The notes below the pieces were generated by a model. It saw nothing but the letters and a program-made list of their open reading frames with translations, did not search any database and was not told the DNA's origin. Below are positions 48,861 to 58,189 of a stretch of DNA of 64,000 nt, one piece after another. The stretch covers positions 124,001 to 188,000 of the forward strand of contig NBAY01000013.1 in the NCBI GenBank assembly GCA_002794775.1. Reading direction: 5' to 3'. The first letter of the stretch is position 1, and the number at the start of each line of letters is the position of its first letter. Source of the stretch: Porodaedalea pini. Lineage: Eukaryota; Basidiomycota; Agaricomycetes; Hymenochaetales; Hymenochaetaceae. A program made the position numbers and the translations under genes.

Positions 48861-50232
48861 CTATCCAGCATGGACCACGTCTGAGTACTCTATTTGCCAT
48901 GCCTGCCTTCGTCTGCGCACGGCCAAATTCCGAACTTGTGCCTGCATCCGACAAGGTGGACTCGGAAAGTGCATCGCGTTGCGCATTGCAGAAACCGGAG
49001 ACGATCCAAATGCGATTGTACCATCGCTTTTCGTGTGTTGCATACTGCGCGAGTTCTCTTCCTGCGGCAGCGTTGAGCTCATGCCGACCAAGAGACGCCA
49101 CCCAAACGCATCACCGAATGCACGTTCGCAGTGTCCAACCTCCCGCAGTGGGAGACTGGAGAGCTTTACCCATGCATGATTCGAATAGCATCGATCCTGT
49201 AAGATTTTTGATGCTAGAATGAGCGCGGCGAGGAAGATGCGCCGCGGGCAGAGGAGCGGCAAGGGAAGAGGTGACAGCGGCGTGAGCTGTTTTGCCGGAA
49301 TCTTGCGACGCTTGTCGTTAAACTGCCTTTGAGTCTGCATCTACTGAGTTAATGGAAGCGAAGCGCCCATCTGGAGGACTGTTGGCACACACGATGCGTC
49401 GAAAGGGTCCTTTGACATCAATTCCGTCGGAAGGCCGCAGAGGTTGGACGTGTCCAAAGAGGTATTCGCCTTCGACGAGGCAGACGCCTCGTCTTCCTTC
49501 ACGATCCTCTTATCCAACTCCGGCTCGCCTCTCACTCCCGTGCCGAGCCTCTCTTGCTCCACGAGCTCTGGCACCTTCCCTCGCACCGCCTTGATGTAGC
49601 AGAGCGCCGACTGCAGGACACTGCATGTTGTGCGTGAACGGTGGAGGACCTGTACAAATGTTTCGATCGGAACGAGATCCTTCTTGGACACGACGGTTGC
49701 GGCATTGCTGCCGAAATTCTCGGCGAGAAAGGCAGATGGGAAAACGACTGACGTTGATGTTGAAGCGTGTGGTGGGTCGGATGGGGCAGGGGGAAGAGGC
49801 GAGGAAAGCGTGATGGGTGAATAGGGCGAGGAAGTTGAACCAATTGATGTTTTAGTGGTTGGCGTTGAGAGACGGCGGCTGTTTCGTCACCGTCGTGATA
49901 TCTGTTTGAGTTGAAAAGACGACTGGGATGTTCTCGGGGTGCCAAATGTCGGTCAGGCTTTTCACAGCTTGATCTAGAGTTGAGCACGTCAGTTAGGGAA
50001 ACAGGACAAAACCAATTTATCTATTGACTTTGCGTGCGCGCCTCGGAAGGTTGCCGACAATTAGAATGCTTGACTTGCCGACCAAGGAAGCCACGTAGTT
50101 TGCTTTTGCTGGGTGCGTCTTCGGGATTTGAGGTTGTTTCAACGGTTGAGGCGCCGCTTGCTGCAGCGCCAAGAGTGGGTGCGGGGATTGGGAGAAGGTA
50201 GAGGCAGTACTAACAGGAGAGATGGAGTACAC
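48861..50232 (-). CDS. Pcl/Pho80-type cyclin
   Basis: Cyclin expected to pair with a Pho85-like CDK in G1, morphogenesis or nutrient signalling. Start MYSISPVSTASTFSQSPHPL, then KTHPAKANYVASLVD joined to QAVKSLTDIWHPENIPVVFS, a Ser/Pro linker, VPIETFVQVLHRSRTTCSVL (cyclin box start), QSALCYIKAVRGKVPELV, an insert, LLCPRRIFLAALILASKILQ, DRCYSNHAWVKLSSLPLREV and ERAFGDAFGWRL. Intron 49974-50078 uses a GC donor (GCAAGT). A 54-nt intron, 49335-49388, removes an in-frame TAG. One frame change near 49860 is unexplained. After WRLLVG the C-terminal part is weakly conserved, and I end it at TAG 48861; an alternative frame continues to 48766. Confidence 0.75.
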
Positions 50233-50264
50233 GGATGCAGCTGTTTGATTAAATAAGTGGATTC

Positions 50265-52208
50265 TTGAGGGTTGGGATGCTGATGGTGGACACGAGCATC
50301 AGACAAGATTCACCACTTAGCGGACTTAGAAAATGCGGACTTAGAAAACGCGTCGAGACGTGCTCGACGCGTCGCTGCACTTTGCTTTCTCCCACCACCA
50401 TCGCCTGCCTCTCCCTCGGTCGCAAATCTGTCAAGCACATCAAAAGTAAGTCCACACAGTCTTTGGGATATAATGAGCATGTTAGTCAAAATGTAGATGG
50501 AAACAGAGGTCAGATAAGCTCATGCCACTCAAATTGGTGAGTAGCCCCTGTATACAGACAGTTCGTCTAACTGGCCTCTAGTCCACAAGTACTGGGACAG
50601 TCTCGCTTGGTACGTCTATCAGCCCACACGCACTGTCAAGGAGAAGAAGGGCAAGGCAGAGTCGACGGCGGGCGGGAAGGTGAAGAAGGAGAAGGATGGG
50701 AAGGAGCGTGGTGACCGTACCAAGTCGAGCAGCTGTGTGCGCGGTTCCAGCGCGCGTGCCCGCAACAATTCCTTGTGCTCCACTACCAGCACCACCAGCA
50801 CCACGAGTGCCCCCTCATCTGCATCGACCGTCAGTTCGGAAGATTTCAGCGAGCTCGACTCGCTCTCCGCCGACGGGTCTCTCTATGGTCCGTATGGCTC
50901 TGCGAATGGTGGGTGCGGTAGCGTGCACGAAGCCGAGATGGTGGATCTCGCGGACTTCGACATGAGCGAATTGGAGGATCGCAGGGCCAGGGTCAAGGTC
51001 AGACACTCTCGCTCGCACTGAGCCTCTCGATGCCCTTGTTCTCTTACGCGTCTGGTTCTAGATCAGGAGTGAGCCTTACGATCGACACGGGCAACGCTCT
51101 TGCGAGCTTCTCTCTCGAATCCGGCCTGCTCAACACGTATTCCTACTCGCACTCGCACCACGGTGGACACGGGCATGGACACGGACACTCGCTTTCCGCG
51201 CAGATCCCGACTCAGACAGCCCAAAGCTTGGTTCCCGGACCACTTAGCTTTGTCCTCCCGCAGAATCGCCGCTCGAAGCCGTTCGACGAGCGCACCGGGT
51301 GCACCGGCCACCGATGATGACAGCCGACCTCTACCCGCCTGCGCCTCCTACAATCAAGATCCCGAGGCTGCTTGAGACGGCGCCTGGTTTGAACAAAAGC
51401 TCGGCGGTTGGCTCGCCTGCGACGCACGAGGGCAACGAAGACGAGCAGCGGTTGCAGATGAATGGCCACAGCCAGGAAGGAGAGGGGGAATTTGGTGGAA
51501 TGAGCGGTTTCCAGTTCCTGAACTCGCATCTGCAGTCCATGAGCTACGGTATGCCAGGGCAGGTTCCCGATTTCTCAACTGCTGGCAGCGAGATGCAGGT
51601 AGGTTTTTCTGCCCTTCTTCGTAGCATGCTATACCATGTTTCAGGTATACGAGGAGCAGGTGCCTGTCGCCGCTTAGCCTCGCCCTCGCACGCTCACGCA
51701 GCTCAAAATTCCTAGCGAGCCTTCAACCTCTTCAGGTGATCCGCTTTCCGCACCAACACCTCCTTCCTCCTCGTCCTCGCGTCTCTTCCTCCCTGGTCAA
51801 TTCTCTTCGCCAACTGGCCAATCGCCAGGTGGACAGCTTCAAGTGCCGGGTCAGCGCGCATTGCCGCACGGGCTGCCTGAGTCACCAGATCCGTCAGTTG
51901 CTGGCGAGTGGGTCGACTACGGCTTGCCAGCGTGGGTGATGCAGACGCTGTGCGACGGCGACGAATCTGCCACAAATTCCTCGCATGGTCAGAACCAAGA
52001 GACGCAGAGTCAGAATGTATTCTGTGAAATGGACATCGGACTGGACATGGGGCTGCCGCCGTGGACGGCCTTCGGCTCAATGGGGTCGATGAGTCCCATG
52101 GGCTCGATGGGTGGTGGGATGGATGGGATGGGGCCGGACGGTGAGCGAATGGACATGTACGCGATGCACTTCCGGTTCGAGGACCTGCTCGACTCGTCGC
52201 AGTTATAA
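50265..52208 (+). CDS. Disordered protein with His/Gly and Met/Gly repeats, function unknown
   Basis: Not recognised. A possible first exon (50265 to about 50449) ends TTIACLSLGRKSVKHIK at a GTAAGT donor and joins KYWDSLAWYVYQPTRTVKEK from 50580. A Lys-rich segment, a Ser/Thr-rich segment (CSTTSTTSTTSAPSSAS), DLADFDMSELEDRRARVK, a His-rich stretch (SHSHHGGHGHGHGHS), PPTIKIPRLLETAPGLN, FQFLNSHLQSMSYGMPG and finally EWVDYGLPAWVMQTLCDGD follow. A Met/Gly/Ser repeat leads to the end FRFEDLLDSSQL. Intron 51599-51677 with acceptor CTTAG removes an in-frame TAG. The frame must also change between about 51200 and 51310, where I could not find a convincing intron. Start and middle exons are uncertain; the acidic and aromatic C-terminus might be an activation-type region (speculation). 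Confidence 0.5.
50348..50372. repeat. Perfect 10-bp inverted repeat carrying two ACGCGT sites
   Basis: ACGCGTCGAG, a 5-base loop ACGTG, then CTCGACGCGT. It is preceded by a short direct repeat (CGGACTTAGAAAA occurs twice, about 16 bases apart). It sits 116 bases upstream of the cyclin ATG and inside the putative first exon of the plus-strand neighbour. It could be a paired MBF-type site for the cyclin, or coincidence. Confidence 0.55.
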
Positions 52209-53041
52209 CCTGCACCTCACTTCGCCTGTGGACACCGTCAAACCTGGATTCTTTATTCTTCTTTTGCTTTTATCTATAATTTTGACGCGGCTACGATTTT
52301 GAACAATTCAATTGTACAATAAATGATGCAATAGAAATACATTATTATTATATTATTTAAATGGTGTGATAATGAACCAGTAGACTTCCAGTCTCGTATA
52401 ACGACTTGCAGGCCTTATATAAGAACTCTACCAGACACGACAAGAACCACAAGTAAGATTATCCCATGTCATTTTGAAGCTGCGCCGTATTCTCTTCTAT
52501 ATTTCTTCAGGGCCGGCCATTCTTGTAAGTGACGATCAGTATGACCTAACTTGGCAATATGCATCAGACTTGCGGCGATCTTGCGGCAACTTGTATATTT
52601 CTGATCATTTTGAGAGTGCGCTAGATTCTCTTGTACATAATATACAAAATTTACATAATTTACTATCTTCTACAGCTATGTAAGCCCGTGCAAGATTTTA
52701 GACATTTTCGTGATGGGAATATTGATGGCCTTATAAATAATATAATGTGCTGTCGGAGGCAGCCTCGGAGCCATGGATATATGACTATGAGTCATACTAT
52801 GAGCTAGTGCCACTCGGCTCTACTTTCGGCCACAATAATTATTGCCGCAGTACTACATAGTCGCGCAGCTACTCGTATTATCACAGCCTACAAGTACAAC
52901 AGCAAGGATGCTGTGATCATCAAAAGAGTTCCGAAAATATGACAAAGACTAAATAGCAGACCAAAAGCAAAACCGTGTCTCATCTGGGCCACTCCTATTA
53001 ATTTGCTGCGAACCACAGTACTAGTGCTAGAAGTCCCGCAG
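52209..53041. other. AT-rich intergenic region
   Basis: About 830 bases, notably AT-rich at 52300-52370 and 52540-52690. It holds the 3' flanks of the convergent disordered-protein and VMA21 genes. No gene recognised. Confidence 0.45.
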
Positions 53042-53451
53042 CTACTGCTCCTTCCTCGTCTCGCCCGTCTCCGCTTCTTCTCTCCTAGGTTTGTTCTGCC
53101 TTTTGTCCTCGTATACGGATTGCGTAATATATGCAGCGAGGACGACATTCGCCGCGAACACTGCCGAGATCGCAGCAAATGTCGAGTCGCCTTCGGATCA
53201 ATGAGCCAGCCAGGTTATCACATTATGGGTATCATAGCAGAAGCCATCGAAGACTCACCGTTCCATATAAACCGCTGCGTTCCGAAGTAGGTGGCTAGCG
53301 GGACCACAGCAAGCGACACGGCGAAGACGACCAGTTTTAGGAGAACACCTCTGCGCGTCATTATCACCAATGATACACTATCGGTAAAGAGTCAGACATA
53401 CCCTTGTGCAGCCTGGTCTGTTATTCTTGCTGGTGCGACCTGTCCGCTCAT
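53042..53451 (-). CDS. VMA21: Vma21, ER assembly chaperone of the V-ATPase
   Basis: Small two-pass ER membrane protein needed to assemble the V0 sector of the vacuolar proton pump. Start MSGQVAPARITDQAAQG; splicing through a GTATGT-GCGCAG intron gives GVLLKLVVFAVSLAVVPLAT (membrane helix 1) and YFGTQRFIWNG. A second intron (about 53187-53257) leads to DSTFAAISAVFAANVVLAAY (helix 2), ITQSVYED and a charged tail ending RKEQ before TAG 53042-53044. About 96 residues, right for Vma21. The RK at positions -4/-3 fits a weak dilysine-type ER retrieval signal. The gene is too fragmented to appear as one open frame. Family call rests on topology, size and the conserved YFGT and NVVL-Y segments. Confidence 0.75.
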
Positions 53452-53860
53452 TTTTTTTTTCGAAGGCAGCGCTCTGTCGAGAGACGTGCGCTGCACGCCG
53501 ACCCGTTGCACGTGTGGGACCTAGTAACCGAATTTGGTCATAATCTGCCTGTGATGATTGATCCGATCCGTCTTGCTGGCGGACATCGATTGCTCCTTCA
53601 GGCGCTCGCCGCTCGGGCGTTCTTTAGCTTTTCTTTCAGATGCTCAATTTGCATACTTCCTCATTCAAGCTTTACCTCAGTTGCTACAAGGGGAAATTTT
53701 GAGGAAAAAAAAGTACAATTCTACACCGGTCGATCAACATCGGGATCAAGCGATGTCAGTTCAAGTTCCTTTTGGTTCCGCTGTTTTCGCGGCTTCGAAC
53801 CCCTGCAGAGCGGGACCACCCAGCTTTCACTTTCACTCGAAGTTCTGATGCTCAGGTTCC
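53452..53860. other. Intergenic: VMA21 promoter and F-box gene 3' flank
   Basis: About 400 bases with an A/T homopolymer directly upstream of the VMA21 ATG (53451-53460). Short chance frames only. Confidence 0.4.
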
Positions 53861-55348
53861 CTAGGACCTAATAACGGTTTCCTCGTACAACTCGTCCCAA
53901 ATCTCGTCAGGATGCTTCGCATGCTCCTTCGACCAGTCGTATTCCGGTTCGGAATCCGTTCTCTCGGGATCTCCGTCTGATTGTGAGCCTGGTTTGGACA
54001 CCCATGTAACCATATCCTCTGGAAGTATTCCCTCAAGCTGCCCCCTTTCCAGTTTTGCGCAATCTTCGATCGTCAAAGATGTAAAGGCATCCCAATCTTC
54101 CCCTTTCCGGAGTTCGTCGATGATCGAAGAGACAAAGTCGATATCTATGTGTTTGTTATTCCGAATTGTCAACGTTCGGAGAGGCGGCATCAATGCACTG
54201 CTCGTCTGGGGTGGTTCCAGGTCCGGAATATCCAATGTGACGTGATGAAGGTTGGATAACCTGCTGAAGATGATGGTCAAAACCTCATCAGACTCACGAG
54301 AAGGCGATGCATCATCACTATTGTAGATGATTTCGCCCAAGGAGACAGAGAGGGATCGCAACCCTTGGTATTCCTCGTGTGCGGGAAACAGCGCTTTTAC
54401 GCATTCATTCAGTGTGCGGTACGGAGGGTCAAATTGTCTACCCAAATAACAGGATAAAGACGTAAGTTCCATTGACTTTATGTTTGGGATGTGCAACGCG
54501 TCCATGAATCCAGTGAAGCCGTCCCAGTCTTCCCGGTCTAATTGTAAGGAGAGAATTACGAGCTCGGGTAGGTGAAGTGGGGGAACAACCTCATCCGCTG
54601 CCATGATACCAACGCTGAATGTCAGAACTTTGAGATTGACCCATGTCGTTGCAAGGCTCTCCAGCACCTTCACGTGCCACTCTGCCGAACCGCTGCTCCT
54701 GAGTTTTATTTCACAAGTGTCCATCTCAAGACTTCCAGTCCTAAGGGGTATTAAGTTCCTTGCGCGCAGTTTCTTCAGTTGCGGTGTCGTCCATGTTTTG
54801 TAAAAATGGAAAAGGTCGGCACCGGGAATATATCCGAAGTACTCATCAAGGCCAGAGCCATCCGTTTCATACATAGTTGGGTTGGGATAAACGAGTGTGA
54901 AGTCGATTAACCGTGGAAGAATCAAGCCGGAACAGAGATTTGAGAGCTTTTGTATTATGCGAATGTAGTCCGTCAGTTGCGCTCCTGTCCGAAAGTAAAA
55001 TTCTTTCCAGCGATCGCTGAGGGGCAGGACGTCTGCCAGGAAGTTGACGTAATCATCTGTGCCACGATCAACGAGCAGTAGGAAAACGCGTAATTCCGCA
55101 AATTTACTGCGTGTCAAAAACATCGCTCGCAGCTCTTTGCTCTGTTTGTTAGATACGACCGACCATAATGCAGGTGTATCGATCGCCACGGAGCGGAAAC
55201 GAGAAGAGACATGGCTCAGTCGGACTGCGTCTCTAGCAGAGGCTAGAGTCTCGCGACGGGAGCCAGACGGTGCAGCATTCTCAAATATCTTCAATAGAAG
55301 CTCATCTGGGATCCTGTAAATCTGAGGATTGTGGCTTTCGGATTCCAT
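53861..55348 (-). CDS. F-box protein with leucine-rich C-terminal region
   Basis: Likely SCF ubiquitin-ligase adaptor. The start MESESHNPQIYRIPDELLLK at 55348 places the F-box at residues 9-55 (YRIPDELLLKIFENA, then VRLSHVSSRFRSVAIDTPAL and LWSVV), the usual N-terminal position in the large basidiomycete F-box families. An in-frame ATG at 55435 would add 29 residues without family support. The rest (residues 60-440) is Leu-rich with irregular LRR-like stretches (LPELVILSLQL, LHHVTLDIPDL, LRTLTIRNNKH). The C-terminus is acidic and ends YEETVIRS. No introns are needed: about 495 codons uninterrupted, unusual in this window, which suggests a young or recently expanded family member. Substrate unknown. 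Confidence 0.82.
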   Translation of the reverse strand: MESESHNPQIYRIPDELLLKIFENAAPSGSRRETLASARDAVRLSHVSSRFRSVAIDTPALWSVVSNKQSKELRAMFLTRSKFAELRVFLLLVDRGTDDYVNFLADVLPLSDRWKEFYFRTGAQLTDYIRIIQKLSNLCSGLILPRLIDFTLVYPNPTMYETDGSGLDEYFGYIPGADLFHFYKTWTTPQLKKLRARNLIPLRTGSLEMDTCEIKLRSSGSAEWHVKVLESLATTWVNLKVLTFSVGIMAADEVVPPLHLPELVILSLQLDREDWDGFTGFMDALHIPNIKSMELTSLSCYLGRQFDPPYRTLNECVKALFPAHEEYQGLRSLSVSLGEIIYNSDDASPSRESDEVLTIIFSRLSNLHHVTLDIPDLEPPQTSSALMPPLRTLTIRNNKHIDIDFVSSIIDELRKGEDWDAFTSLTIEDCAKLERGQLEGILPEDMVTWVSKPGSQSDGDPERTDSEPEYDWSKEHAKHPDEIWDELYEETVIRS

Positions 55349-55712
55349 GTCGAAAAGCAAGCAGATGTGCCAGTAGCTACTTCTGTATGAGACAGAAATT
55401 ATGCCGTCAATTATGAGGTTTCGATATAAAAACAACGTAACAGCTCCTTACCAGAATTTATACAGCTCCAGGCCTGATCGAACTAAGATCAGCCTGAGCT
55501 GAAGGGTTCTCAGCTGTGTTCTGATGAGGTCGCAAAGCCTGAATAACGGTATATCTCTGCGAGACTTTTAGAGATTGGTACAGTCCTCGCGGAACGAGCA
55601 AGAGCCTGAGATTGGAAGCGCTGATCAGTGATCACGATCCACAGATTCTAATGTCAACACGTCATCAGCTGCAACGCGTCGAGACGCGTCAACTACAGGT
55701 AGCTCAACCGCC
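55349..55712. other. Divergent promoter F-box gene / ALG8
   Basis: About 360 bases between divergent starts. It contains a tandem pair of ACGCGT at 55674-55679 and 55684-55689, within ACGCGTCGAGACGCGTC, only 25-40 bases upstream of the ALG8 ATG. The first ten bases, ACGCGTCGAG, equal one arm of the inverted repeat at 50348. Confidence 0.45.
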
Positions 55713-58147
55713 ATGGCCAATGTCGCGTTTCCTTCATCTTCACCTCAAGCATCAGTGTCTCTAAATGTTCCTGCGCTAGTCCGACGGACGAGTACCGCAA
55801 AGCCTGATATCGTCTCGAATCAGGGCGCTAGCCAAGCGACGCAGAAAGCGACCGCGTGGTGGAAGGACATATCGCCCTCTGAGAGGGATTTGTTTGTGGT
55901 CTCTACAGTGTTGAAAGTCCTCCTATTCCCTGCTTAGTACGTTCCAGTTTCAGATATAATATGCTTTTCTGGCTTACCTTTGGTTTGCTAGTCGGTCAAC
56001 AGATTTTGAAGTGCATAGAAATTGGTTAGCTATAACACATTCTTTGCCCATCTCGAAATGGTATTATGATGTGAGCGAAGTATCTTAGTATTACTTCTTG
56101 AAGGCAAGAGGTTTAAATCGTTGTCGCCTACAGACCACCTCAGAATGGAGTGCGTGCTATCCCGAGATGCTCTTGACTCGGGCTGAACTACATCCTTTCT
56201 TGCATAGCTCTGGATTATCCACCGTTTTTCGCCTACTTTGAATACCTCCTTTCCTTTCCTGCTTCGTTGGTCGACAAAAGGATAGTTGACCTCAATAACC
56301 TCAACTACGATGCCTGGTCTGTCATAGCGTTTCAACGCACGTCAGTCATTGTTACGGAGCTTGTGCTTGCGTTTGCACTGTTGCGGTATGTCTTTTGTTT
56401 TAAATCTATCCAAGGAAGGAGTCACTTCTTAGACGGACTTTTTTCCCTAGCTTTACACGTGGTGCTGTAGACCCATCAACCCAACGCATAATCTCGGCCT
56501 CGCTCTTCCTCCACCCTGGTTTTCTGATCGTGGACCACATTCACTTCCAGTATAATGGATTTATGTTCGGCATTTTATTGTGGTCTATTCTTTCAGCTCG
56601 CAATGTACGTTTCTACTTCTTCCTTTTTCAGTTTCTAGAAAGAAGAACCCATAAAGTGATTTATGACGTAGGGTAATCTGCTTGGATGCGGATTCTTCTT
56701 TGCTGTGTTGCTCAATTTCAAACACATCTATATGTACCAAGCAGTATGTCAAATCTCCTCCGCTTATCTGTCAGCCAGTTTATCATCTTTCAGCCTGCTT
56801 ATTTCGTCTACCTTCTTCGCGCATTTTGCATGTCCCCACAAGGTTTACTCTCCTTGTTTTCTTATCTCACTGTCATCGTCAAGCTGACAACAGCCAACAG
56901 GGAAATTGCACTTCGGAAGATTTTCATCTCTTGCTAATATTGTCATTGCCGTATTTGTGGTCTCCATCGGACCGTTCCTTCTCATGGGCCAGCTTCCTCA
57001 ACTCGCCAGTCGTCTTTTCCCGTTCAAGCGCGGTCTAAACCACGCTTATTGGGCTCCGAATGCTTGGGCTCTTGTTACGGCTCTGGACCGCGTTCTGCTC
57101 AAATGTATGTCTTATTTTCAATGGTCTGAAATTATATTAATCCTTGCATAATCACTTCCACAGATGCGAAGAAAATGGGGGCAGACTTCGCACTAAATGC
57201 CGAGGGCGTATCATCGGCTTCGAGGGGTCTCATCGGCGACACTGTCTTTGCTGTTCTACCTAACGTGATGCCGATACATACTTTCATTATCACGCTGGCC
57301 TTCCAAAGCGTGGGTGCTAAGCGTCATTGGGTTCTCCTTCCTGACTTCTGCGTTAGATCTTCATGGTCAAACTCTGGAAGGCGCCAACATACAAGTCCTT
57401 CCTGTGCGCCCTCACGCTTTGTGGCTTCGTTTCATACATGTTTGGGTGGCACGTTCATGAAAAGGCCATCCTTCTGGTATTAGTGCCGTTGAGGTGCGTC
57501 TAGCTTCTCTTTTCCGCCTTCGAACTCATTCACTTGATTCATCCCATAGTTTGCTTGCCGGTGAAAACCACGCATTCTTCCGGACCTTCGTCCTCGCGAG
57601 TGTCGCAGGTATATACTCTCTATTCCCGCTTCTCTTCACACCGGCCGGTGAGTCCTTGCTACGTGTATCGGGGTTACGAACACTTATCACATCTTGGCCA
57701 AGAAACGCCTGTGAAAATACTCTATTCAATCTTGTGGATGTATCTTATCTTCCGTCCGTTGGAGCGGCGAGTCTATGAGTGTGTTCGCTACTATGTCGGA
57801 AAGAAGCCAATGCTAAACACACGATCCTCCGAAGATTTCCCAAGTCGTTGCCCATGGTGATAGTCGATCACTTGGAAAGACTATACCTTGCTGGATTCGT
57901 ACCACTTCAGTTATTCGTCATGGCGTTCCCCTTTCTCGTAAATGGAGCAAGGCAAAGCGAAGACAACCCACAGACTGCCGTCGATAGTGTTCAATCGGAT
58001 TCTCAAGTAGTAGATCCCGCTACGGCGACTGAAGGGTCGATGGAGTTCTTACCGTTGATGCTTACGAGCGTTTACTGCGCCATCGGCTTGACCTGGGCAT
58101 TTTTGCGTCTTTCATACGTATATCTCAAACCATCTTCCAGATGCTAA
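55713..58147 (+). CDS. ALG8: Alg8, dolichyl-P-Glc alpha-1,3-glucosyltransferase
   Basis: ER membrane enzyme that adds the second glucose to the dolichol-linked N-glycan precursor, using dolichyl-phosphate glucose. After a Ser-rich N-terminus (residues 1-55) come a membrane segment and [20 protein letters not shown], joined to KWYYD and [20 protein letters not shown], the ALG6/ALG8 signature with the catalytic-site acidic residues. Further blocks are [46 protein letters not shown] ([18 protein letters not shown]) and [23 protein letters not shown]8 rather than ALG6 is chosen from the ITHSLP and HFQYNGF contexts. About ten short introns; roughly 600 residues. It ends [10 protein letters not shown] at TAA 58145-58147, only 42 bases from the convergent DRG1 stop. 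Confidence 0.9.
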
Positions 58148-58189
58148 TCCCACAGGCCGATAAAGAATTGCTGAGTAAAATTACAGGCT

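Noticed and set aside
52849..52861. 13-mer AGTACTACATAGT shared with the palindrome at 21995-22016
   Set aside because: Dozens of chance 13-mer matches are expected in 64 kb; flanks do not match.
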